A stretch of DNA of 64,000 nucleotides from Roseateles amylovorans (GTDB lineage Bacteria; Pseudomonadota; Gammaproteobacteria; Burkholderiales; Burkholderiaceae_C): NCBI RefSeq assembly GCF_025398155.2, contig NZ_CP104562.2, positions 2,232,001 to 2,296,000 on the forward strand, given 5' to 3'. Positions 9,853 through 18,329 of the stretch are shown one piece after another (the stretch's first letter is position 1; each line of letters opens with the position of its first letter). Below the pieces are notes generated by a model. The model did no database searches and was not told the DNA's origin. It saw only the letters and a list, made by a program, of their open reading frames with translations. The translations under genes and the position numbers were made by a program.

Positions 9853-11298
9853 TTGACGCCGTTGAACCAGCAGCTGAACCACACCCTGAGCCTGCATGAG
9901 CTGCAATCGCTGTTCAGCTCGCTCACCCGCCCGAATGCGGTGATCGAAGTCGGTCTGGTGATCGCCTGCCTGGCGCTCTCCTGGCTGATCGTCTTCCGCA
10001 TCGGCAAGCATGTGACGCCGTCGCCGCAGGGCCATCAATCGGTGCTGTTAGGTCGACGGGTGTTCGACGGCGTGCTGTTCCCGGTGATCGCGCTGCTGCT
10101 CGCGCTGGGCGCCCGGCGGTTGATGCCCTATCTGGGCGAGCCGGTCGCCTTGTTCCGGCTGGTGATCCCGGTGCTGCTGTCGCTGGTGGTGATCCGGCTG
10201 GTGGCGCGGGTGCTGCGTGCGGCCATGCCGGAATCGCGCGGCATCCGCCTGCTGGAGCGGTCCGTGTCCTGGGTGGCCTGGCTGGGCTCCATCCTCTGGA
10301 TCATGGGCGTGCTCCCCATCCTGCTGGAGGAACTGGACCACTATCCGCTGACCTTCCTGGCCAAGAAGGGCCAGGCCACGCCGACGGTGCTGGACCTGCT
10401 GCAGGGCGCACTCCAGGTTGGCGGCGTGATGATCGTGGTGCTGTGGCTGTCGTCGGTGGTGGAGTCGCGCCTGCTGCGGGGCAAGGTGGCCGATCTGTCG
10501 ATGCGCAAGATCGCGGTGAACCTCACCCGCACGCTGCTGCTGGGCATCGGCGCGATGGTGGCGTTGAACATGGTGGGCCTGGACCTGAGCGCGCTGTCCT
10601 GGCTGGGCGGCGCGGTGGGCGTGGGCCTGGGCTTCGGTCTGCAGAAGATCGCGGCCAACTATGTGTCCGGCTTCATGATCCTGGCCGAACGCTCGCTGCG
10701 CATCGGTGACATGGTCAAGGTCGACACCTTCGAGGGCAAGATCACCGACATCAAGACCCGCTACACCGTGATCCGCGCACTCAACGGCCGCGAGTCGATT
10801 GTTCCGAATGAATCCCTGATCACCACGCGGGTGGAAAACCTCTCGCTGGCGGATCCCCAGGTCTGGCTGTCGACCGTCGTGCAGGTCGCCTACGGCACCG
10901 ACCTGGATGCGCTGTTCCCGCAGCTCGTCGAGAGCATCCAGCAGGTGCCGCGGGTGCTCAGCGAGCCGGCGCCCTCGGTCGCCTTGAGCAACTTCGCGGC
11001 GGATGGCCTGGAGCTGACGATCGGCTTCTGGATCTCCGATCCGCACAACGGGCAGGGCGGGGTTCGCTCCGAGGTGAATCTGGCGATCCTGCGTCGACTC
11101 AATGCGCTGGGGATCGACATCCCGTTCCCGCAGCGCGTGGTCCATGCCGCACCAGTCGCAGGCGCCGAGGAGCCGACGGCGCACGCGGCCGGAGCAGTTG
11201 CGGACCTGCCGCCGCCGGGCGCCCCGTCGCCCTTGTCGACACCGCCCGAAGCGCCAGCGACCGCGACCGCAGCGGCGCAGGGCGCGCCTGCGCGTTGA
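9853..11298 (+). CDS. MscS-family mechanosensitive ion channel
   Basis: A 481-residue membrane protein. Four to five hydrophobic segments occupy residues 30-240, followed by the pore helix and beta domain typical of MscS: WLGGAVGVGLGFGLQKIAANYVSG and SLRIGDMVKVDTFEGKI, then NGRESIVPNE. It opens under membrane tension and releases solutes during osmotic down-shock. The N-terminal extension makes it longer than E. coli MscS (286 residues). No ATG lies before the first membrane segments, so the TTG at 9853 is taken as start; it lacks a strong Shine-Dalgarno sequence. The last 50 residues are Ala/Pro-rich and probably disordered. Confidence 0.9.
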   Translation: MTPLNQQLNHTLSLHELQSLFSSLTRPNAVIEVGLVIACLALSWLIVFRIGKHVTPSPQGHQSVLLGRRVFDGVLFPVIALLLALGARRLMPYLGEPVALFRLVIPVLLSLVVIRLVARVLRAAMPESRGIRLLERSVSWVAWLGSILWIMGVLPILLEELDHYPLTFLAKKGQATPTVLDLLQGALQVGGVMIVVLWLSSVVESRLLRGKVADLSMRKIAVNLTRTLLLGIGAMVALNMVGLDLSALSWLGGAVGVGLGFGLQKIAANYVSGFMILAERSLRIGDMVKVDTFEGKITDIKTRYTVIRALNGRESIVPNESLITTRVENLSLADPQVWLSTVVQVAYGTDLDALFPQLVESIQQVPRVLSEPAPSVALSNFAADGLELTIGFWISDPHNGQGGVRSEVNLAILRRLNALGIDIPFPQRVVHAAPVAGAEEPTAHAAGAVADLPPPGAPSPLSTPPEAPATATAAAQGAPAR

Positions 11299-11316
11299 GG
11301 ACGTCTCCGGAACTGC

Positions 11317-12348
11317 TCAGGATGCCGCGGCGCCGTCCGTTTCCGCATCCAGCACGATCCGATACCGGGCCTTGTTGGCCCGAAGGTGATCCAGCGCCTC
11401 ATTGACGCGGCTCATCGGGAAGCGTTCCACCTGCGGCAGGATCTGGTGGCGCGCGGCGAACTCCAGCATGCGGGCCAGCGTGGTGGGCGGCGGCGTCGGC
11501 GAGGCGGAGACGCTGCGCTGCCAGGACAGCAGGCCGCCGCTCTTGAGCTGCAGCTTGTCGGTGACCACGCCGACCAGGTGGAACCGTCCCTTGGCGGCGA
11601 GCGTGCCGATCAGCGCATCCCAGTTCAAGCTGGCCCCGACCGTCACCTGCAGGAAATCCAGCGATCCGGCGGCGGCCTTCAGTTCGCTGGTGTCCACGCT
11701 GGACAGCGTCTTGTGCGCGCCCAGGGCCAGCGCCTCCTCGCGCTTGGAGGGGGAGGAGGTGAAGGCGGTGACCTCGCAGCCCCAGGCGCGGGCGAACTTC
11801 ACCGCCAGATGGCCCAGCCCGCCGATCCCGACCACGCCCACCCGATCCGTCGGCTTGATCGAATGCAGCACGAACGGCAGGAAGACCGTGCCGCCGCCGC
11901 ACATCAACGGGCCGGCGGCGGCGGGATCCAGGTTGTCCGGAATCGGCACCGCCCAGGCCCAGTGGGCATGCAGGCGGTCGGCAAAGCCGCCGTGCCGACC
12001 GATGATGGTCGGCTGACGCTGCCCGCACAGATGCTGCTCCCCGCCCAGGCAGAAGCCGCAGTGCATGCAGCTGCCGGTGTGCCAGCCAATGCCGACCCGC
12101 TGGCCGACCTGCCGCCCCTTCACCCGCGCACCGACCTCGGTGATGACGCCGATGACCTCATGGCCGGGCACCACCGGATAGGTGGATGGGAACCACTCGC
12201 TGTCGATCATCGCGAGGTCGGAATGGCAGATGCCGCAGTGTTCGACGCGGATCGCCACCTCTTCCTCGCCCAACGGTCCGCTGTCGAAGTCGAAGCGCTG
12301 CAGCGGGCCGCCTTTCTCGGTGGCGGCCCAGGCGTGGATGGTGGTCAT
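11317..12348 (-). CDS. Zinc-dependent alcohol dehydrogenase (cinnamyl-alcohol/YahK-Ahr type)
   Basis: A 343-residue medium-chain dehydrogenase. The catalytic zinc site is visible (CGICHSD with Cys and His; GHE), as is the structural zinc cluster (CMHCGFCLGGEQHLCG). The Rossmann motif GIGGLGHLAVKFA binds NAD(P)H. The closest known group reduces a broad range of aldehydes with NADPH. The ATG at 12348 has an AGGAGC ribosome site. The gene stands alone, convergent with the MscS gene with an 18-base gap. Confidence 0.9.
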   Translation of the reverse strand: MTTIHAWAATEKGGPLQRFDFDSGPLGEEEVAIRVEHCGICHSDLAMIDSEWFPSTYPVVPGHEVIGVITEVGARVKGRQVGQRVGIGWHTGSCMHCGFCLGGEQHLCGQRQPTIIGRHGGFADRLHAHWAWAVPIPDNLDPAAAGPLMCGGGTVFLPFVLHSIKPTDRVGVVGIGGLGHLAVKFARAWGCEVTAFTSSPSKREEALALGAHKTLSSVDTSELKAAAGSLDFLQVTVGASLNWDALIGTLAAKGRFHLVGVVTDKLQLKSGGLLSWQRSVSASPTPPPTTLARMLEFAARHQILPQVERFPMSRVNEALDHLRANKARYRIVLDAETDGAAAS

Positions 12349-12483
12349 GGAGGCTCCTGATGAACGTGGGGTCGGGCGGTCAGCGGGTCCGCTGATCGGG
12401 TGGTCGAGGCGTCGCCGCTTTGGCCTTCCAGCCTTTCAGCCGTCCAGCGGATCGGCGCGTCCGTGCTTCGGCCCTTCAGCGCT

Positions 12484-14541
12484 TCAGCGCGGATAGCCGC
12501 GCTCGATCGCCTGGGCGAGCGACAGGACCTCCACGGTACCTGCCAACTCGGCCGCCCGCACATACTCGATGAACTCGGGAAGCGCGGTCAAGGCTTCCCC
12601 GCTGGCATTGAACTCACTGTGGCCGCCGAAGTACGCCAACCCCTTCTGGGCGATGGCCTGGTCCAGGTGGTCCTTCCAACGTTGCAGCAGCGTGCCGGCG
12701 TCGAAGCCGCTCATGTTGATCCGCGCGATGCGGTGGGGATCGCCGAAGGGCACGGTCTCGGCCCAGGCGAGCGGCGGATTCGCATGCGCGCCGCCGAGGA
12801 ACAGCGCGCAGGACCGATGCATCCGCCGCAACGCCGCGAAGTTGTCGCCGCGGAAGTTGGTGGTGCCTGCGCTGCCCAGGCTGGAATCGTGGATGTCCTG
12901 GATGCCGAGCGAGCGCATGACCAGGAAATACTTGCTGTGCTGCTCGATCACCTGCTCCATGTTCTCCTGAAGGCCGGTCTCCAGCCGGTAGTTCTGGTTG
13001 GCGACCTGCCAGCCATGGCGCTGATGCAAGACCGCCAGTTCCGAGGCGGTCAGGGTGGTGCCGCTCATCGCGCGCACCGCGTCGGCATACAGGACCACCG
13101 GATAGCCGTATTTCGAAACCACTGGCAGCAGGTTGAGATAGGCGCCGCGGTTGAGGTCGTCGATGGAGAAGATGCAGATCGCCTTGGTCAGCGCCTTGGG
13201 GACGAACTCGATGGCCAGGGGCCGGAACTTCGCGCCGTTGCCCGCGGCACCGGTCTGCAGTCGGAACCTCGCCCATCGGATGGTGCTCAACGTCGCCCCC
13301 GCGCCGACCGGCGCGAACTTCTCGATGGGGAAGGCGAAGCTGTACATCACCTTCTCGGTGGTGGCGAACAGGATGCGTGGGTCGCTGCCCAGCGTGGCTG
13401 CGGCATGGTAATCCGCTGGGGGAGTGGCGGCATTGCCGCTGGAGAAGATGTCCAGCCCGAGATTGGCCAGCGCGTTGGCCGCGTCGAAACGGCTGCTGCC
13501 GATGGGCATGGACAAGGTCGCCCGGACCATGCCTTTGCCGCCGGACAAGTCAACGCCCTGAGCGCAGAGGAAGCCGGCGGAGCCGAAGAAGTAGGTGCCC
13601 GGCGCCGTCTGGGTGAACTCGATGGCCGAGCCGCCCTGATAGATCTCGCCATCGGTCATGTCGGCGCATTGGGCGGCGGCATTGCTGGTGAGCGCGGCCA
13701 CGGTGGTGAAGTCGGCCAATTTGATGCCGCGCGCATGCAGGGTGCGTCGTGGACCTGCGGCCAGCTCGCCGACATAGACCGCCGGCACCGTGGGATGCTG
13801 GCTGGGATAGTGCAGCTCGCCGATGGGAATGCGGGTGTTGTCGCCGAGCTGCTCGGCCGCGGCGCGCAGGTTCAGCGAGGTCTGCAGTCCGGCGGTGAAG
13901 CACTCGACGGTGACGTAGCCCGCATTGGCGTCCGCCACCGAGTCGATCGGACGCAGGTTGATCTGGTTGGTGTTGCTGAGTCCGGCGACCATCAGGCTCT
14001 GGCCCACCCGCAGCCGGACCCCGCTGGTGGCGGTGGTGGGCGTGCGCACCACGATGTCCTTGGCGCTGGTGTTGACGATCTCCACGCCTTGAATTGCATT
14101 GGCGCCCAGCGTGGTGCCGCCGCCGCCGTTGGTGATCTGGACCTGCAGGGTCTTCAGCAGGCTGAAGACCTCGGTCGAGGTGAGGGCCAGCCCGTTCACC
14201 GTGAGGCTGCGGTTGGTCAAGCTGGCGCTGACCTTCGCATAGTCGCGGCGGCGCCAACCGAGTTGCGACGCATCGGTCAGCCCGACGATGCGACGCGCCA
14301 TGCCGGGCAGCAGCGCGGCCCAGGTGAGGCCGGCATCGCGGGTGTATTCCAGCGCAGTGCCGGTGTCGTTGTTGACCTGAAGTTCGGTGCAGGGCTGCGC
14401 CGGAAAGAGCGAGGGCGCGCCCGAGGTGGCCACCGCCGGCAGCGTGATCGAGACAACCACCGTCTGGCTGATGGTGCCGCTGGCGGCGGCGGAGGCCGCA
14501 TCGGGGATCCTGTCCATGTCTCGATTGATACGCTCCGTCAT
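12484..14541 (-). CDS. Large protein with C-terminal polysaccharide-deacetylase-like domain
   Basis: A 685-residue protein without a signal peptide; the ATG follows an AGGAG site. Residues about 1-190 are beta-rich and Thr/Val/Gly-rich, with repeated short strands like those of phage tail or bacterial surface proteins. The middle (about 190-440) is another beta domain. From about residue 445 the chain follows the NodB/polysaccharide-deacetylase pattern: AICIFSIDDLNRGAY in the place of the metal-binding FDDG motif, then LPVVSKYGYPVVLYADAV and LTASELAVLHQRHGWQV. The next motif reads ANQNY where active enzymes have a metal-binding His, so activity is doubtful. It stands alone between the dehydrogenase and fumarase genes. 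Confidence 0.65.
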   Translation of the reverse strand: MTERINRDMDRIPDAASAAASGTISQTVVVSITLPAVATSGAPSLFPAQPCTELQVNNDTGTALEYTRDAGLTWAALLPGMARRIVGLTDASQLGWRRRDYAKVSASLTNRSLTVNGLALTSTEVFSLLKTLQVQITNGGGGTTLGANAIQGVEIVNTSAKDIVVRTPTTATSGVRLRVGQSLMVAGLSNTNQINLRPIDSVADANAGYVTVECFTAGLQTSLNLRAAAEQLGDNTRIPIGELHYPSQHPTVPAVYVGELAAGPRRTLHARGIKLADFTTVAALTSNAAAQCADMTDGEIYQGGSAIEFTQTAPGTYFFGSAGFLCAQGVDLSGGKGMVRATLSMPIGSSRFDAANALANLGLDIFSSGNAATPPADYHAAATLGSDPRILFATTEKVMYSFAFPIEKFAPVGAGATLSTIRWARFRLQTGAAGNGAKFRPLAIEFVPKALTKAICIFSIDDLNRGAYLNLLPVVSKYGYPVVLYADAVRAMSGTTLTASELAVLHQRHGWQVANQNYRLETGLQENMEQVIEQHSKYFLVMRSLGIQDIHDSSLGSAGTTNFRGDNFAALRRMHRSCALFLGGAHANPPLAWAETVPFGDPHRIARINMSGFDAGTLLQRWKDHLDQAIAQKGLAYFGGHSEFNASGEALTALPEFIEYVRAAELAGTVEVLSLAQAIERGYPR

Positions 14542-14904
14542 GGGCAGCTCCTGTTCCGGTGGATGGACGGCGGTCTGAGCGCCGTGGTGTCAGATCGGGT
14601 GAATCGACCCTTGTTGGCCCCCGCCACGCTTCAACCCGTGGTGGGCGGAGCGGAACGGGGGCGGGCGATCGCGTCTTGATTCTGAGCGGCGGCCCGACGG
14701 GGTCGAACGCATCCACGCGGGACGTGGCGTCCCGGGAAAGCAGGGCATCGGTCGAGGCAGTGATGCGGCTCGTCGCAGCGCACAGCGCCGCTCCCGCCCC
14801 GGTGCATGCCACCACGCCGAGCGGCGTTGGAAACGACAACGGCCACCCGAAGGTGGCCGTTTGCAGGCACGCGGATGGCCGCGTGCCGGAGGGCGCAGTG
14901 ACGA
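14542..14904. other. Intergenic with fumarase terminator
   Basis: About 360 bases between two genes read leftward. It holds the fumarase terminator (14831-14862) and the promoter region of the deacetylase-like gene. No gene is supported; a plus-strand frame across it is a shadow. Confidence 0.5.
14831..14862 (-). terminator. Rho-independent terminator of fumarase
   Basis: On the minus strand a perfect 10-base-pair stem AACGGCCACC with loop TTCG is followed by GTCGTTT. It lies about 40 bases after the fumarase stop. Confidence 0.75.
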
Positions 14905-16446
14905 TCAGCCGGCGTTGACCGGAATCTTCACGGCCTTGCCGGAGGCGATGCGTTCCTGCCATTCGGCCGGGCCGGTGATGTGGGCGCTGGTGCCGCCGGC
15001 ATCGACGGCCACGGTGACCGGCATGTCGACCACGTCGAATTCATAGATGGCTTCCATGCCCAGATCGGCGAAGCCGACGACTTGCGCATGCTTGATCGCC
15101 TTCGACACCAGATAGGCCGAGCCGCCGACGGCCATCAGGTAGGCCGACTTGTGATTGCGGATGGACTCGATCGCGACCGGGCCGCGTTCGGCCTTGCCGA
15201 TCATCGCGATCAGGCCGGTCTGCTCCAGCATCATGTCGGTGAATTTGTCCATGCGGGTGGCGGTGGTCGGGCCGGCGGGGCCGACGACTTCATCGCGCAC
15301 CGGATCCACCGGGCCGACGTAATAGATCACGCGGTTGGTGAAGTCCACCGGCAGCGATTCGCCCTTGGCCAGCATTTCCTGGATGCGCTTGTGGGCGGCA
15401 TCGCGGCCGGTGAGCATCTTGCCGTTGAGCAGCAGGGTGTCGCCCGGCTTCCAACTGGCGACTTCGGCCTTGGTCAGCGTGTTCAGGTCGACGCGCTTGC
15501 TCTTGTTGTAGTCGGGCGCCCATTGGACGTCGGGCCACAGGTCCAGGCTGGGCGGATCGATGTAGGCGGGGCCGGCGCCGTCCAGCACGAAGTGGGCGTG
15601 GCGGGTGGCGGCGCAGTTGGGGATCATCGCGACCGGCTTGGAGGCGGCGTGGGTCGGATAGGTCTTGATCTTGACGTCCAGCACCGTGGTCAGGCCGCCC
15701 AGGCCCTGGGCGCCGATGCCCAGCGCATTGACCTTCTCATAGAGCTCGATGCGCAGCTCTTCCAGCTTGTTCTGGGGGCCGCGTTCCAGGAGTTCATACA
15801 TGTCGATGTCTTCCATCAACGACTCCTTGGCCATGAGCATCGCCTTTTCGGCGGTGCCGCCGACGCCCAGGCCCAGCATGCCGGGCGGGCACCAGCCCGC
15901 GCCCATCAGCGGCACGGTCTTGAGCACCCAGTCGACCAGGTTGTCGCTGGGGTTCATCATCACGAACTTGCTCTTGTTCTCGGAGCCACCGCCCTTGGCC
16001 GCGACCATCACGTCGACGGTGTTGCCGGGCACCAGGCTCATGCTGATGACGGCGGGCGTGTTGTCCTTGGTGTTCTTGCGCTCGAAGATCGGATCGGCGA
16101 GCACCGAGGCACGCAGCTTGTTGTCCGGATGGTGGTAGGCGCGGCGCACGCCCTCGTTGACGGCGTCCTCGATCGAGCCGGGGAAATCGGCGAAGCGCAC
16201 ATCCATGCCGATCTTCAGGAACACGTTGACGATGCCGGTGTCCTGGCAGATGGGGCGACGGCCTTCGGCGCACATCTTGGAGTTGGTCAGGATCTGCGCA
16301 ATCGCGTCCTTGGCCGCCGGGCTCTGCTCGCGCTCATAGGCGCGGGCCAGATGCTGGATGTAGTCGGCCGGGTGGTAGTAGCTGATGTACTGCAGCGCGG
16401 CGGCGACGCTTTCGACGAGGTCGGCGTGGCGGATCGTGGTGGTCAT
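14905..16446 (-). CDS. fumA: Fumarate hydratase, class I (iron-sulfur)
   Basis: A 513-residue enzyme of the TCA cycle that interconverts fumarate and malate. It is the single-chain class I type with N- and C-terminal halves fused. Cluster and substrate residues lie in KMCAEGRRPICQDTG (residues about 57-71), the GCPPGMLGLGVGGT-like segment (WCPPGMLGLGVGGTAEKAM) and PNCAATRHAHF. The C-terminal half carries GPAGPTTATRMDKFT and DAGGTSAHITGP. The 4Fe-4S cluster is oxygen-sensitive. It is monocistronic with its own terminator. The symbol assumes orthology to the E. coli class I enzymes. Confidence 0.95.
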   Translation of the reverse strand: MTTTIRHADLVESVAAALQYISYYHPADYIQHLARAYEREQSPAAKDAIAQILTNSKMCAEGRRPICQDTGIVNVFLKIGMDVRFADFPGSIEDAVNEGVRRAYHHPDNKLRASVLADPIFERKNTKDNTPAVISMSLVPGNTVDVMVAAKGGGSENKSKFVMMNPSDNLVDWVLKTVPLMGAGWCPPGMLGLGVGGTAEKAMLMAKESLMEDIDMYELLERGPQNKLEELRIELYEKVNALGIGAQGLGGLTTVLDVKIKTYPTHAASKPVAMIPNCAATRHAHFVLDGAGPAYIDPPSLDLWPDVQWAPDYNKSKRVDLNTLTKAEVASWKPGDTLLLNGKMLTGRDAAHKRIQEMLAKGESLPVDFTNRVIYYVGPVDPVRDEVVGPAGPTTATRMDKFTDMMLEQTGLIAMIGKAERGPVAIESIRNHKSAYLMAVGGSAYLVSKAIKHAQVVGFADLGMEAIYEFDVVDMPVTVAVDAGGTSAHITGPAEWQERIASGKAVKIPVNAG

Positions 16447-16625
16447 GGTGGCGGGTCTCTGTGACGCAAGCGCGCATTATCGCTACCTGAGCCGACACCC
16501 TGCTGACGCTGGGGAAGCGGTGTGGTCAGGTCCTCGCTCGGATCCTGAGGCTTATTGCGCAGATAAGCGGCGGGCTGTCAGAGGGCAGGAGGATTCCTGG
16601 AGGTTAGCCCCAGCGGGCACTTCTG

Positions 16626-16953
16626 ATGGGAAGCCTTGCAGCGGCGCGGAGCCAAGGGCCAGGCCGCAGCCAAAGTGACAAGGCTTTGCTGGCGCACATT
16701 AAAGCCACCCACGAACAACTTCGAGGCGAGTACGGATGGCCGCAGATGCGCAAGGAACTGTTGGCTCGCGGCGTGCGGGTGGGCAAGGACCGTTTGCGCC
16801 TGGTGATGCAACGGCACGGCGTCCAGGCCAAGGGCAAGAAGAAGTTGGTGGTGACCACCGACGGCCGGCACCACTTGCCCGTAGTACCAGACCTGGATCA
16901 GCGACGCTTCACGCCGGCCGCGCCTAATCTCGTTTGGAGCGGCGACAACACTT
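16626..16953 (+). pseudogene. IS3-family transposase orfB fragment (N-terminal part)
   Basis: The frame encodes the HTH_21 region that precedes the catalytic domain of IS3 orfB: HIKATHEQLRGEYGWPQM, RVGKDRLRLVMQRHGVQ, KKLVVTTDGRHHLPV, ending in APNLVWSGD. In intact elements the next residues start the DDE integrase core. Here the match stops at about 16950 in front of a 22-base perfect palindrome, and the frame runs on only to a stop near 16997. The integrase core is missing. No inverted terminal repeat was identified. Confidence 0.85.
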
Positions 16954-16975
16954 TGAATCAACCCGGGTTGATTCA
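16954..16975. repeat. 22-base perfect palindrome
   Basis: The half-site TGAATCAACCC is followed directly by its exact reverse complement GGGTTGATTCA. It sits exactly where the transposase homology of the 16626 fragment breaks off and just before the 3' end of the lipoprotein gene. It could be a junction scar, a target-site motif or a terminator stem for the leftward lipoprotein gene. There is no T-tract. Confidence 0.8.
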
Positions 16976-16993
16976 CCGTGCTGTGCTGCGGAG

Positions 16994-17620
16994 CTAATTA
17001 GCTTCAGACGCTGCCGAGGCAGGAGGGGCAGCAGGCCGAACAGTTACAGAGTCAACGCGGGTAAGCAAGTCTTTCGCAGCGTCGGCTGGGGAGGTGGCAG
17101 CTCGCGCTGGACCCGAAACCGCTGTGGTCTTCGATTCCTCTCGTGCCAATTCCTGTGAAATTAGCGCTCCAGCACTAGCAAGTATAACCAACTGGGTCTT
17201 TAGAAATTCCTCGGGTGATATCGCCTCATTAAGGTACATCTGACAGAGCGTGAAGGAACTTGCTTGGTAGAGTTGAAGCCCTTGAGTGCGGCGATTCAAA
17301 ACTTGATTGTTGCTAGCCATCGCAAGAGCGATACCTACCTCCGCCTCGCCTTTTTCCGCGACCTTTAAGGCAGCTACGGCCTTTCTAGCTGAAGCTAAGT
17401 CAATTCCCACCTCGGTTGGATTTTCGGCACAGAATCGACGTGTTTTGAAGTTATACAAAACTGTACGACGCTCTGGAGTAAGAGAAAGAATGCCAATCGA
17501 GACCGGTCCAAAATACCCAGATTGAATTCTATCTTCTATTACGGGCTTCTCAATTGGTGGCGTGAATACGCTACACGCAGATAGCGGCAACGAGAGGAAA
17601 ATTATGAGAGATTTTTGCAT
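16994..17620 (-). CDS. Lipoprotein of unknown function in an IS-flanked island
   Basis: A 208-residue protein with signal MQKSLIIFLSLPLSAC (lipobox LSAC, Cys16). The mature part is helical and Ala-rich, with two cysteines (FCAENP and LCQMY) and a disordered Thr/Pro/Ala-rich tail. I do not recognise a family. Base composition is visibly more AT-rich than the neighbours and codons are less GC-biased, and the gene lies between two decayed IS3 fragments. This suggests horizontal acquisition. It has no operon partner. Confidence 0.7.
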   Translation of the reverse strand: MQKSLIIFLSLPLSACSVFTPPIEKPVIEDRIQSGYFGPVSIGILSLTPERRTVLYNFKTRRFCAENPTEVGIDLASARKAVAALKVAEKGEAEVGIALAMASNNQVLNRRTQGLQLYQASSFTLCQMYLNEAISPEEFLKTQLVILASAGALISQELAREESKTTAVSGPARAATSPADAAKDLLTRVDSVTVRPAAPPASAASEAN

Positions 17621-17768
17621 CGCTTTTCCCGAGGAAGTTTCTTCCTGAATTTATCGGTTTTGTGAAAGCGTGCATCGTTAATCTTGTTGATGCTTTGAAC
17701 AACCGGCGAACAGGTAGAGCAGGGCAGTAGCGAACCGCCCCGGGTTCCGAAGAGGCCATTTGGTTTAG

Positions 17769-18328
17769 TCAGACGGTCGCGGCCTGACCAGCGCTTTGTT
17801 GATGGTAATTAGCTTCGAATTCGGCTGGTGGGATGTATCCCAAGGATTGCATCAGGCGGTTGCGGTTGAACCAAGAGACCCATTCCTGTTTCGTCTTCCA
17901 TTGACCCCGGCGATGAAGGACCTCGGCCCTATAGAGCTTGTTGATCCTCTTGGCCAGGGCAAGGTCACAGCTGTCACCCTTGGACCCGACCGAGGGCTCG
18001 ATGCCCGCTTCGGCCAGTCGCTCGCTGTAGCGAATGGACAGGTATTGCTCTCTGTCGGAATGATGGGTCAGAGTGCCATCGTCGGACGACTGGCTGTCAT
18101 ACAGCGCCTGCTGCAGCCCATCCAGAACAAACTCGGTATTCATCGAACTGCTCTGGCGCCAACCCACGATGCGCCGACTGAAGACGTCCACCACGAGGGC
18201 CACATGGACCAACCCTGCCAGGTCGAGACGTAGGTGAAATCAGAGACCCAAAGCTGGTTGGGGCGGCAGTGCATCCTCCTTCTTGGCGAAGGCGCGTCGG
18301 TCGTCTTCGCTCTGCCATACGTCGCCAT
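17769..18328 (-). pseudogene. Frameshifted IS3-family transposase orfB, integrase-core part
   Basis: Two frames together give the C-terminal half of an IS3 orfB. From 18328 the first frame reads RPNQLWVSDFTYVSTWQG and then loses frame near 18218; one missing T would restore it. The second frame (18212-17769) continues with MVHVALVVDVFSRRIVGW, the YSERLAEAGIEPSVGSKGDS region and GYIPPAEFEANYH. The catalytic Glu of the DDE triad, expected in a YDNALAE context, is replaced (CDLALAK), and a few residues before EWVSWFN are deleted. It is a dead remnant. It starts only two bases after the stop of the GH87-like gene, on the same strand. Confidence 0.88.
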
Positions 18329-18329
18329 G

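Noticed and set aside
16578..16976. Minus-strand frame of 132 codons over the IS fragment
   Set aside because: It is the shadow of the plus-strand transposase fragment, which matches IS3 orfB over 100 residues.
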